NCBI RefSeq assembly: GCF_001426375.1
Contig: NZ_LMEO01000050.1
Coordinates: 875,179-917,339 of the forward strand
Length of the DNA: 42,161 nucleotides
Direction of reading: 5' to 3'
DNA from: Paenibacillus sp. Root444D2
GTDB taxonomy: Bacteria > Bacillota > Bacilli > Paenibacillales > NBRC-103111
A program made the position numbers and the translations under genes. Below are positions 1 to 6,835 of the stretch, one piece after another; position 1 is the stretch's first letter; each line of letters opens with the position of its first letter. Below the pieces are notes generated by a model. That model was given only the letters and a program-made list of their open reading frames with translations. It searched no databases and had not been told where the DNA came from.

Positions 1-1
1 G

Positions 2-187
2 GCACTTGGGAAAGCGATGCGAAGACCAAATCTATTCCCGCTTCCTGCTTTTATTTTAAAAATGATGTTCGGTGAGTTATCTACACTGCTTTTGGAAGGT
101 CAGAAGGTGCTCCCTCGCGTATTAATAGAGCATGGCTTTACGTTTAAGTTTTCTTTCGTAGACAAAGCCCTTGCTGATATTGTTTAA
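2..187 (+). CDS. TIGR01777 family NAD(P)-dependent epimerase, C-terminal part
   Basis: Reading frame open from the window edge to a TAA stop, giving the last 61 residues. It matches the C-terminal signature of TIGR01777 SDR-type epimerases (DUF1731 region): ALGKAMRRPNLFPLPAFILKM, then GELSTLLLEGQKVLPRVL and GFTFKF. That tail follows the Rossmann domain, which lies outside the window. Family members are cytoplasmic sugar-nucleotide epimerase-like proteins of mostly unproven substrate (B. subtilis YfhF is one). The gene is truncated only by the window edge. A bidirectional terminator follows at once. Confidence 0.85.
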   Translation, partial: ALGKAMRRPNLFPLPAFILKMMFGELSTLLLEGQKVLPRVLIEHGFTFKFSFVDKALADIV

Positions 188-190
188 ATA

Positions 191-235
191 AAACCCAGAC
201 CACCGAGTACGTCTCGATGAGCTGGGTTTTCGTTT
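191..235. terminator. bidirectional intrinsic terminator
   Basis: AAACCCAG (191-198) pairs with CTGGGTTT (222-229). T-rich DNA follows on the plus strand (TTTTCGTTTTCG) and on the minus strand (TTTTATTT). It lies between the converging epimerase and phytase-like genes and can serve both. Confidence 0.75.
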
Positions 236-245
236 TCGTTTACTT

Positions 246-1736
246 TTATTTCGTGGATAAGTCGTCTGAAACTTGAATAAGTTGTAATTGAGTTGGTGTG
301 CTTGTAAGTGTTAAAACCCCTTTATCATCATAGCTAATGCCGAAGTCATTGTCGTTTACAATCGCAATTGTATTTTTGTCAACAACCGTCAACCCTTCAA
401 TCTTCTCGTACGGGTATCCTAGTTTAGCAATATCCACAATTAATTCCTTGCTAACTGGTTGAATACCTTGGTCTTTGAGCTGCTGAATAGATAGGCTTTC
501 CAGGTTTTTGCTTGTTTCTGTTCCTAAAATATTCGTCGCCTTTGAGAAATCGGATTTGTAAATTCGTTTCAGTTGTGCGTCAGCAGCCGCATTCTTATCA
601 CGCTCATCAACTAGCAGCACATCACTGGATAGTGCGGAAAGATCACTGATCACGATATCTTTTTGGTTCACTTTGACGAACATGCCTGCTTGCTCAGCCA
701 CATAAACATACTCACCCACGATTTGTTTCGTGGCCAGGTCCATTTTGAGAATACGCAGATTTCTGGAAGACTCCCCTGTTTTCTTATCTGGATTTGCCAT
801 TGGACTTTGAATGGACGTGTACAAGAATTTGCCGTCTGGGGAAATAGTCACACCTTCGAATCCGCGGTTGGAAATACGCGTATTATATACCTCAGGCAGT
901 GTATCAAAAATTGGCGTTTGAGCACCGGCTTGAACGAGCTTGTCTTTAGCGCCTTTAGGGACGTAGCGCCCTAGTATCGTGCCATCGCGTTTCACTTGTA
1001 GAATGGATGGGCGATACTCATCTGAGACCCAAAAGGTATCATCAGATGGGCTATAAGCGATACCTTCCAGATCAAGACCGTCTGGATCATAGGCCAGCTT
1101 CGTAACGCCTTTCTCATCGTACGGCACTTCATCGATTCCAATTAAGTTCGGCAGTCCTGTTATGTATTTATTATTGCTTACTTTATCTAATTTGCCATCC
1201 GGAAGCGCTAGTTTGATCGTTTCTAAGACTTCAATGTTTCCGTTCGTAATTTTGAATTTATAAATGCGAGGAATATAGTTGTCGATCGGGAATGTGCGAA
1301 GTTTATCTTTACCTACTTCACCGTTGGGCCCACGATCCGCCAATGTATAGAACGTATCTGCAGCATCTTTAGGTAAGTGAATAAGACCAGAGAACCCGCC
1401 TTCTTGAATCCCTTTATCAAGAACAGGTGCATTTTTCCACTCAAATTTGCCAGTCACTTTAGGAATATCTTTCAGCGAGATGGACTGATTCCATTCATTC
1501 CATTCGATTTGTTTGCCAAGCGCTTCACCAATGGTGCGAAGAGGAACATATGTGCTTCCGTTAATGACAACGGGATCTTTATCAAGCGTAAGCGTTTTCC
1601 CACCGGAAGTTAATTGAAACTTCACAGCGATAGCTTCCAACGTAGCTTGTCCTGCGGATACGACTGTTGTTGTAGAAACGGCACAAATGGCCGCAAGTAC
1701 AATAAGCAGTCTTTTTCTTCTGAGTAATCTTTTCAT
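246..1736 (-). CDS. secreted esterase-like phytase-family protein with copper amine oxidase N-terminal domain
   Basis: 496 residues. An N-terminal signal peptide (basic MKRLLRRKRLL, hydrophobic core, cleavage near VSAGQA) indicates export. Residues about 32-90 (KFQLTSGGKTLTLDKDPVVINGSTYVPLRTIGEALG) are a copper-amine-oxidase-N-like domain, common in Paenibacillus cell-surface proteins. The rest matches the 'esterase-like activity of phytase' family (pfam13449 type): FSGLIHLPKD, TFYTLADRGPNG, DPDGLDLEGIAYS, FWVSDEYRPSILQV, NRGFEGVTISPDGKFLY and a KIEGLTVVDKNTIAIVNDNDFG end. Such domains are beta-propellers, and the substrate is unproven. The ATG at 1736 has GGAGGG five bases upstream. The gene looks monocistronic. 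Confidence 0.85.
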   Translation of the reverse strand: MKRLLRRKRLLIVLAAICAVSTTTVVSAGQATLEAIAVKFQLTSGGKTLTLDKDPVVINGSTYVPLRTIGEALGKQIEWNEWNQSISLKDIPKVTGKFEWKNAPVLDKGIQEGGFSGLIHLPKDAADTFYTLADRGPNGEVGKDKLRTFPIDNYIPRIYKFKITNGNIEVLETIKLALPDGKLDKVSNNKYITGLPNLIGIDEVPYDEKGVTKLAYDPDGLDLEGIAYSPSDDTFWVSDEYRPSILQVKRDGTILGRYVPKGAKDKLVQAGAQTPIFDTLPEVYNTRISNRGFEGVTISPDGKFLYTSIQSPMANPDKKTGESSRNLRILKMDLATKQIVGEYVYVAEQAGMFVKVNQKDIVISDLSALSSDVLLVDERDKNAAADAQLKRIYKSDFSKATNILGTETSKNLESLSIQQLKDQGIQPVSKELIVDIAKLGYPYEKIEGLTVVDKNTIAIVNDNDFGISYDDKGVLTLTSTPTQLQLIQVSDDLSTK

Positions 1737-1840
1737 GTTAACCCTCCATCATCTAATAAACTTTCACTGTGATAAGCATAATGTTTATATATTCGTGGAG
1801 TGTCAGAGGGATATGAAAAAATTGTAAATTAAAAAATATC

Positions 1841-1870
1841 TTTTCAAGCTCATTAAAATTGTGTACAATT
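1841..1870 (+). promoter_or_regulatory. candidate promoter with overlapping palindrome upstream of the peroxidase gene
   Basis: TTTTCA (1841-1846), a 17-base spacer and TACAAT (1864-1869) preceded by TG resemble an extended -10 sigma-A promoter. An inverted repeat AATTGT-GT-ACAATT (1857-1870) covers the -10 box, which would suit a repressor of the MarR/OhrR or Fur/PerR kind. The regulator is not identifiable from this window. Confidence 0.45.
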
Positions 1871-1905
1871 AATTTGTGTAAAATAAAGTGAAGAGGGTGA
1901 CCCTT

Positions 1906-2400
1906 TTGAACGTTCATCAATTTACAGTTCGTACGATCCGCGGTGAAGAAAAGTCTCTTGCCGATTATCAAGGTCAAGTGCTGCTTATTGTGAATACCGC
2001 TACGAAGTGCGGCTTTGCTCCTCAATTCAAAGGACTTCAAGAGCTCCATGACACATATAAGGAACAAGGTTTTAGCGTCTTAGGATTTCCGTGCAACCAG
2101 TTTAAGGACCAGGAACCCGGTGACGATGCTCAAGTTGAGCAAGCTTGCCAAATTAATTTCGGTGTTAACTTTCCGTTATTCTCCAAAATCAATGTTAACG
2201 GCGCAGACGTCCATCCGCTATACCAATACTTGAAAAAGCAGGCTTCAGGTTTACTCGGCTCAAGCATCAAGTGGAATTTCACAAAGTTTTTGGTTGATCA
2301 GCAAGGCAATGTGATTAAACGCTTCTCCCCTACTACTTCACCCAGCAAAATAGACAGCCAAATTCGCAAGCTGCTTGAGAAATCAGCTGTTCATGCTTAA
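1906..2400 (+). CDS. glutathione peroxidase-family thiol peroxidase
   Basis: 164 residues from the TTG at 1906. This start is chosen because AGAGGGTGA lies just upstream and family members begin MNVYDF-like, as here MNVHQFTV; a GTG at 1888 lacks a ribosome site. Catalytic residues are visible: peroxidatic Cys35 in NTATKCGFAPQ, Gln65 in GFPCNQF, and Trp123-Asn124 in KWNF. Cys81 (VEQACQINF) sits where thioredoxin-dependent 2-Cys members keep the resolving cysteine. It probably reduces organic or hydrogen peroxides with thioredoxin rather than glutathione. Cytoplasmic; no signal peptide. It has its own promoter and terminator, so is likely a single-gene stress unit. Confidence 0.92.
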   Translation: MNVHQFTVRTIRGEEKSLADYQGQVLLIVNTATKCGFAPQFKGLQELHDTYKEQGFSVLGFPCNQFKDQEPGDDAQVEQACQINFGVNFPLFSKINVNGADVHPLYQYLKKQASGLLGSSIKWNFTKFLVDQQGNVIKRFSPTTSPSKIDSQIRKLLEKSAVHA

Positions 2401-2412
2401 TCTCTGAATGAT

Positions 2413-2450
2413 AAAAAGCATCCAACCCTAATGGGCGGATGCTTTTTTCT
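2413..2450. terminator. bidirectional intrinsic terminator
   Basis: AAAAAGCATCC (2413-2423) pairs with GGATGCTTTTT (2437-2447), with a T run on both strands. It separates the peroxidase gene from the converging DUF1450 gene, whose stop codon overlaps it. Confidence 0.85.
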
Positions 2451-2671
2451 TATTTTACATACTTTTTTACTTTTTCAATCACTTCGTCTTCTGTTGCTGC
2501 TGTCACATAGCGTCCATTAATAAATATAAATGCAAATCGGGAACAAGGACCGCAATATGATTTGCAGGCAACTTTGACTTCAGCATCGGGTGCAATGACA
2601 CTTATTTTAGAAAGCGCGGTCTTCACTTTCATATGTTTGCATTTATCACAAATGCGAATATCATTACGCAT
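2450..2671 (-). CDS. DUF1450 family small cysteine protein
   Basis: 73 residues with five cysteines: CDKC at 8-11 and ACKSYCGPCS at 36-43. The CxxC plus C-x3-C-x2-C arrangement and the KVACKSYCGPC...FIFINGRYVTAATEDEVIEKV tail match DUF1450 (YuzB-like) proteins, a thioredoxin-fold-like family of unknown role that may bind a metal or Fe-S cluster. Its ATG overlaps the stop of the upstream HesB-like gene by one base (TAATG), so the two are translationally coupled and probably act together. Cytoplasmic. Confidence 0.75.
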   Translation of the reverse strand: MRNDIRICDKCKHMKVKTALSKISVIAPDAEVKVACKSYCGPCSRFAFIFINGRYVTAATEDEVIEKVKKYVK

Positions 2672-2973
2672 TAGTGATCTCCGTGATTCCCCTTGCTTGG
2701 ATTCGTAATCATGAAGCCTTCTTCTGGTGTGTAGAAGTAATCAATACGGATGCCATCCAGCAAAGGTTCATTTTTATCAAGAATAACGTCAATGCCTTTA
2801 TCCGTGCTTACAAGGACGTCATTTTCAGATTTATCGTCAAGACCCAAACCATAGTGAGCATGGTCACCGTGCGAATGAGTCACTTGAACGCGAACCAATA
2901 ATCCTTTGTTTTCTTCTTTATCAAGCTCCAATTGAAGTACTTTAGCAGCATTACGAGAAATTTTGACGTTCAT
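2671..2973 (-). CDS. HesB/IscA-like (iron-sulfur biosynthesis fold) protein lacking cysteines
   Basis: 100 residues from the ATG at 2973, which has AGGAGA eight bases upstream; longer forms have no ribosome site. The pattern NVKISRNAAKVLQLELDKE...LLVRVQV...YGLGLDDKSENDVLVSTDKGIDVILDKNEPLLDGIRIDYFYTPEEGFMITNPSKG is the HesB/IscA beta fold. The expected cluster-binding cysteines are absent and the protein has no cysteine at all. Instead it has HSHGDHAH near residue 36 and an HGDH end. A histidine-based metal site or a non-cluster role is possible. Translationally coupled to the DUF1450 gene. Confidence 0.8.
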   Translation of the reverse strand: MNVKISRNAAKVLQLELDKEENKGLLVRVQVTHSHGDHAHYGLGLDDKSENDVLVSTDKGIDVILDKNEPLLDGIRIDYFYTPEEGFMITNPSKGNHGDH

Positions 2974-3135
2974 ATGTACACATCTCCTGAAACAATAATT
3001 TTTATTTCTTATTGTAAAGAATCTAAGGCACGAAATCAACCTTTGTCCCAAGTCATCCCTTACTTCTTGCTAATTCACTAAACGAACTTTAAAATACATA
3101 GTAGTGAGAACAAAGAGCACTAATTACACAGAAGT

Positions 3136-3159
3136 AACTAACTTACGTCAAAGTTAGTT
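3136..3159. promoter_or_regulatory. perfect inverted repeat, likely HxlR operator
   Basis: AACTAACTT (3136-3144) and AAGTTAGTT (3151-3159) are perfect 9-base arms around a 6-base spacer, 31 bases before the HxlR start and about 160 bases from the divergent HesB-like start. Position and symmetry suggest autoregulation by a dimeric winged-helix protein. No hairpin terminator is implied, since no T run follows. Confidence 0.6.
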
Positions 3160-3190
3160 TCATACATTCAATTTGAAAGGAAGCGGTCTT

Positions 3191-3550
3191 ATGTCAACCC
3201 TTGAGAATGAAAAAGTCGCTCCACTCAGCAACTATGTTCCTAAAGTACCCAAAGAAATCGAATGCTCCGTTGAAAGAACACTTGAAGTTATTGGCGGGAA
3301 ATGGGCTTTTCTCGTGCTTCGCGAATTATTTTGCGGAACGAAGCGATTCGGCGAGCTGCAGCGTCAGATAACTGGGGTCAGCCCTAAATCATTAACGGAT
3401 ATCCTTCGTCACCTCGAGGAACATGGGGTTTTGGAACGAATGGCTTACCCTACGGTTCCTGTTACGGTCGAGTATACCTTGACACCTAAAGGCCAGGATT
3501 TGCATCAAATAATAAAAGAAATGAAGTTATGGTCAGCTAAGTGGACATAA
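3191..3550 (+). CDS. HxlR family winged-helix transcriptional regulator
   Basis: 119 residues from the ATG at 3191 (GAAAGGAAG upstream). The HxlR signature is clear: ECSVERTLEVIGGKWAFLVLRELFCGTKRFGELQRQITGVSPKSLTDILRHLEEHGVLER, then the wing YPTVPVTVEYTLTPKGQDL. Cys25 stands at the position that senses thiol stress in HxlR proteins such as YodB and HypR, and a second cysteine follows in LFCGT. A redox- or electrophile-responsive role is therefore plausible but inferred. The target is probably its own promoter through the palindrome at 3136-3159, and possibly the divergent HesB-like operon. Confidence 0.9.
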   Translation: MSTLENEKVAPLSNYVPKVPKEIECSVERTLEVIGGKWAFLVLRELFCGTKRFGELQRQITGVSPKSLTDILRHLEEHGVLERMAYPTVPVTVEYTLTPKGQDLHQIIKEMKLWSAKWT

Positions 3551-3588
3551 TGAATAATTAGGGACTATCACCAGAGGAGTGGAGCTTG

Positions 3589-4335
3589 ATGATCACAATC
3601 AAATCAAAAGAACAAATTGAGAAAATGGGCAGGGCGGGTCGTATCCTGGCTGATTGCCATAAAGAAATCGCCAAAATGATTCGACCTGGTATTACCTCCT
3701 GGGAAATCGACCAATTCGTTGAGGGCTTTCTAACTAAGCACGGGGCCACTCCTGAGCAAAAAGGGTATCACGGTTATCCATATGCCACTTGTGCATCCGT
3801 CAACGACGTGATCTGTCACGGTTTCCCTAAGAAAGAGCCCCTAAATGACGGCGATATTGTAACCATCGACATGGTTGTACGTATAGATGGTTGGTTGGCT
3901 GACTCCGCGTGGTCTTATGCGGTGGGTAACATTTCTCCGGTTGCAGAGAAATTGCTGCAGGTAACGAAAGAATCTCTATACAAAGGAATTGAGCAAGCCG
4001 TTCCCGGCAACCGTATCGGCGATGTATCGCATGCTATCCAAGTGTATGCGGAATCGCATGGTTTTTCCGTTGTAAGAGATTTTATCGGACACGGGATTGG
4101 CTCCGAAATGCATGAAGAGCCGCAAGTGCCTCATTATGGGCCAGCAGGCAAAGGGCCGCGGATTAAAGAAGGTATGGTCTTCACGATTGAGCCGATGCTA
4201 AATGTAGGTAAATACCATTCCAAAGTAGATCAAGATGGATGGACAGCAAGGACCTATGACGGCAGCTTATCCGCTCAATATGAACATACGATTGCCATTA
4301 CGAGTCAAGGACCGATTATTTTAACTGAACAATAA
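3589..4335 (+). CDS. map: methionine aminopeptidase, type I
   Basis: 248 residues. It removes the initiator methionine from nascent proteins in the cytoplasm. The five metal ligands of the pita-bread fold are visible: Asp94 (VTIDM), Asp105 (LADSAW), His168 (GHGIG), Glu201 (TIEPM) and Glu232 (QYEHT); His77 (CHGFP) is the conserved active-site histidine. No N-terminal SH3/zinc domain is present, so it is the short class (type Ia). The start could also be TTG at 3586; ATG 3589 fits the family N-terminus (MITIKSKEQIEKM), with AGAGGAG upstream. This copy is outside a ribosomal-protein operon, so it may be a second paralogue, as in B. subtilis (map/mapB). Confidence 0.95.
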   Translation: MITIKSKEQIEKMGRAGRILADCHKEIAKMIRPGITSWEIDQFVEGFLTKHGATPEQKGYHGYPYATCASVNDVICHGFPKKEPLNDGDIVTIDMVVRIDGWLADSAWSYAVGNISPVAEKLLQVTKESLYKGIEQAVPGNRIGDVSHAIQVYAESHGFSVVRDFIGHGIGSEMHEEPQVPHYGPAGKGPRIKEGMVFTIEPMLNVGKYHSKVDQDGWTARTYDGSLSAQYEHTIAITSQGPIILTEQ

Positions 4336-4354
4336 AGATACCGGAGGAACATGC

Positions 4355-5467
4355 ATGATTTCTTTTTACAAGAAATATTGGAGGACAGCCTTTGACATTG
4401 CTCTCATTGTTCTAACCGTCTATTTATTCATGCTGTTATTTAGTTACCTGTATCGCATCGCTACCCCTATCTTTCTGGCTCTGATCATTTTCATGATGAT
4501 CGAGCCTTTTGCTAGGTTTTTGAATCGCAAAGGGATACGTAAGTCAATCGCATCAGCGATTTCGACCTTAGTATTCGTCCTTATTATCCTTGGAGCACTT
4601 GCCGGTGCCGCTGTCATTTTCACCAGCCAGATCATGAGTCTTGTCGATAAGGTGGATGAATATCAAGCCGTTTTTAATGATCAAATTGTGCAGAAAATTA
4701 GCGAATTGAATAACCAATTCCAAGCGCTGCCAACTGACGTTATTGTGAAAGTCAAAGACTATGCTGGGCAATTCGCCGGCAATGCCTCCAAGTTTATCAT
4801 TGCTTTCTTATCAGGATTGGTAGCCTCGTTGACATCCTTCTCAACCTTCATGTTTAACTTCATCGTCGGGATTATCTTAGCCTACTTCCTTAGCATTGAA
4901 ATTGATTCTTGGAAACGCCTTGCAGGTGAAAAAACACCAAAAACCTTCAAATCCGTTTTCTTTTTTCTCAAAGAAAATGTCGTGAAGGGGATCGTCTCCT
5001 ACATAAAAGCGCAAGCCAAACTAATCTCTTTAACATTCATTGTCGTGTTTTTCGCCTTGCTCCTGCTTGGCGTTAATAATGCTTTCTCCATCTCGTTGTT
5101 GTCAGCCATATTCGACGTACTTCCGCTGCTTGGTGTATCCACTTTGTTCATTCCATGGATCATCTACCTATTTATTGTTGGTCAAACGACTCTAGCGATC
5201 TGGCTCAGTGCCATACTCCTGGTCGTCATCCTCGTCAGACAAATTATGGAGCCAAAGATCACTGGGGAATCACTCGGAGTATCGGCCTTTACGACCTTAG
5301 CCTTTATGATTATATCCCTTTCCCTATTTGGATTTGCAGGGGTCATCCTTTCGCCTGTGTTGATCATTCTAATCAAAGCACTGTATACGCAAGGCTACCT
5401 GCAACGCTGGATTCGTAAGCCAGAGGATGAGTATGTTCAAGGTAAATTACCTTATAGCGGACCTTAA
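4355..5467 (+). CDS. AI-2E family transporter / YtvI-like integral membrane protein
   Basis: 370 residues with about seven or eight hydrophobic segments, two near the start (residues 12-35 and 37-50), one at 68-90, and the rest after 150. The family landmark DVLPLLGVSTLFIPW and the following EPKITGESLGVSAFTTLAFMIISLSLFGFAGVILSPVL are present. Family members include AI-2 exporters, Na+/H+ antiporters and sporulation protein YtvI, so the substrate cannot be read. CGGAGG precedes the ATG, and the gene starts 19 bases after map, so it is probably co-transcribed with it. Confidence 0.88.
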   Translation: MISFYKKYWRTAFDIALIVLTVYLFMLLFSYLYRIATPIFLALIIFMMIEPFARFLNRKGIRKSIASAISTLVFVLIILGALAGAAVIFTSQIMSLVDKVDEYQAVFNDQIVQKISELNNQFQALPTDVIVKVKDYAGQFAGNASKFIIAFLSGLVASLTSFSTFMFNFIVGIILAYFLSIEIDSWKRLAGEKTPKTFKSVFFFLKENVVKGIVSYIKAQAKLISLTFIVVFFALLLLGVNNAFSISLLSAIFDVLPLLGVSTLFIPWIIYLFIVGQTTLAIWLSAILLVVILVRQIMEPKITGESLGVSAFTTLAFMIISLSLFGFAGVILSPVLIILIKALYTQGYLQRWIRKPEDEYVQGKLPYSGP

Positions 5468-5618
5468 TAGCTGAACATACGGGTTACGAAGTCCTTGGAT
5501 GAGAGTGTAAGTATAGATGATATGCAAAGTATGTTGCGCCCCGGCGTTTTGTTAAAACATTCGCATGCTTATCCGTGTAAAATTGCATTTTGTAACCTTT
5601 TATTTGGTTATCGTGTGA

Positions 5619-5803
5619 TGTTGCTGCACTTTGTACAACATTTCGTAGGCCAATTCACGATTTTCACGCGATTGTTGCAAAATATACATCAATTCCAGTC
5701 AAAAGTAACCCATTTGCCGGAAAGAATGCTGAATTGTTGTATAACCTACAACATCTTCAGCTTATTTAGAAGAAATCAAGGAAATTGTTGTACTCTGTAC
5801 AAC
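5619..5803. repeat. array of small palindromes, TGTTGTA-N5-TACAACA family
   Basis: Within a gene-free stretch (5468-5929), related palindromes occur at 5619-5640 (TGTTG...CAACA), 5673-5691 (degenerate, TGTTGCA-N5-TACATCA), 5735-5753 (perfect TGTTGTA-N5-TACAACA) and 5787-5803 (GTTGTAC-TCT-GTACAAC). Start-to-start spacing is 54, 62 and 52 bases, and the spacer DNA differs between copies. The same motif recurs near the right end of the window (41953-42022). I find no convincing gene in this stretch: the open frame over 5495-5863 has no ribosome site and no recognisable protein. Confidence 0.7.
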
Positions 5804-5885
5804 TTTCCTTCCTATTTCCCCATTTCTCCAATAAACCGGAAACCGATGCAAACAAAAGTATAAAACTTATACTTTCTTATCAACG

Positions 5886-5933
5886 AAAAGGCGCCAACTT
5901 CCTCATAAAGGAAAAGTTGGCGCCTTTTTTTAT
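5886..5933. terminator. strong bidirectional intrinsic terminator
   Basis: AAGGCGCCAACTT (5888-5900) pairs with AAGTTGGCGCCTT (5914-5926) and is followed by a T7 run on the plus strand. It abuts the stop of the minus-strand AraC gene. Confidence 0.85.
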
Positions 5934-6712
5934 ACGCGATGCCTGCTTCGGTATATCGACGGAGCCATGCCAATTTTCTGCGTAAAAACACGGCTCAGAT
6001 AAAAGCCGTTTTCGAATCCGCATTTCTCGGCAATTGCATCCAAAGTAAGCGTTGATCCCTCCAACAAATGCCGAGCTCTTGTGAGACGCATCTCATTCAA
6101 AAACTCAGATGGTGTTTGTCCGAAAGCCTTTCGAAACTTGCGGGTGAATTGTACGGGAGTGAGTCCCAGAGTTACCGCCAAATCCAACAGGGATAAGCTT
6201 GCATATGCATATTCCGTTATGTGCCTCCGGGCTTTCTCCATCAACAAATCGACTTCTGAGGAAAGGTCATCTTTGCGATCACGCTCCATTTTGACCAAAC
6301 GCAATAGATCGTTCACCATGTGTTCTTTGTGCAGCGTGCTCTCTTCATCCCAGCCGGGAAGCTGTCTCAAATATCGATAATTGGATGATAACCGATCTGT
6401 ATCGTTAATGGTCAACTTTCCTTTCCAGAAGGCTTCATAGCCAAGACTGGGTTCAGATAACCATACAAACTGCAGGAAGTGAAAAGACAGGGGTTCGAGT
6501 GTTTTCCTCCGAAACACGGTATGGGGTGGACATATGACAAAGTCTCCGAACTTCGCTTCGCCTTTCTGCTCCCCGACTCGATAGAAGAATCTGCCATCTT
6601 CTATGGCAAATATCGTCCAACAAGGATACTCATCTTCCTCTAGCATAAATTCCACTTTACGGTGCCAATAGACATGGGAGATGAGCTTCATAGTCACATC
6701 ACGAATAGACAC
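5930..6712 (-). CDS. AraC family transcriptional regulator
   Basis: 260 residues from the GTG at 6712, which has AAGGAG seven bases upstream. The N-terminal half (EYPCWTIFAIEDGRFFYRVGEQKGEAKFGDFVICPPHTVFRR) is an AraC-type cupin ligand domain. The last 100 residues hold two helix-turn-helices (LSLLDLAVTLGLTPVQFTRKFRKAFGQTPSEFLNEMRLTRARHLL and LDAIAEKCGFENGFYLSRVFTQKIGMAPSIYR). It is divergent from the FAD oxidoreductase gene across 123 bases and probably activates it in response to a sugar-like ligand. Ligand identity is unknown. Confidence 0.9.
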   Translation of the reverse strand: MSIRDVTMKLISHVYWHRKVEFMLEEDEYPCWTIFAIEDGRFFYRVGEQKGEAKFGDFVICPPHTVFRRKTLEPLSFHFLQFVWLSEPSLGYEAFWKGKLTINDTDRLSSNYRYLRQLPGWDEESTLHKEHMVNDLLRLVKMERDRKDDLSSEVDLLMEKARRHITEYAYASLSLLDLAVTLGLTPVQFTRKFRKAFGQTPSEFLNEMRLTRARHLLEGSTLTLDAIAEKCGFENGFYLSRVFTQKIGMAPSIYRSRHRV

Positions 6713-6744
6713 TGTTTCACTCCTTCCATATTGAAATAAAGTAT

Positions 6745-6809
6745 ATGTCTATTGTAACTGTCTGCATGTTCAATGGAAATAGGATATTCTACAATGAAAT
6801 TATAGACAT
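6745..6809 (+). promoter_or_regulatory. candidate promoter and regulator sites for the FAD oxidoreductase gene
   Basis: TGTTCA (6767-6772), a 17-base spacer and TACAAT (6790-6795) form a weak sigma-A promoter, as expected for an activator-dependent gene. ATGTCTAT (6745-6752) and ATAGACAT (6802-6809) are an inverted pair flanking it and are candidate half-sites for the divergent AraC protein. Confidence 0.35.
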
Positions 6810-6835
6810 CCTATAAACTAGTGAGGTGCTGAGTT

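Noticed and set aside
2671..3051. Longer N-terminus for the HesB-like protein (to 3051)
   Set aside because: The extra 26 residues are not family-like and lack a ribosome site; ATG 2973 has AGGAGA at correct spacing.
5619..5803. Possible CRISPR array
   Set aside because: Repeats are short, symmetric and unequal in length, there are only four, and no cas gene is in the window.
5495..5863. 122-residue plus-strand open frame
   Set aside because: It reads through the palindrome array, has no ribosome site, and its translation resembles no protein; the repeats explain the open frame.
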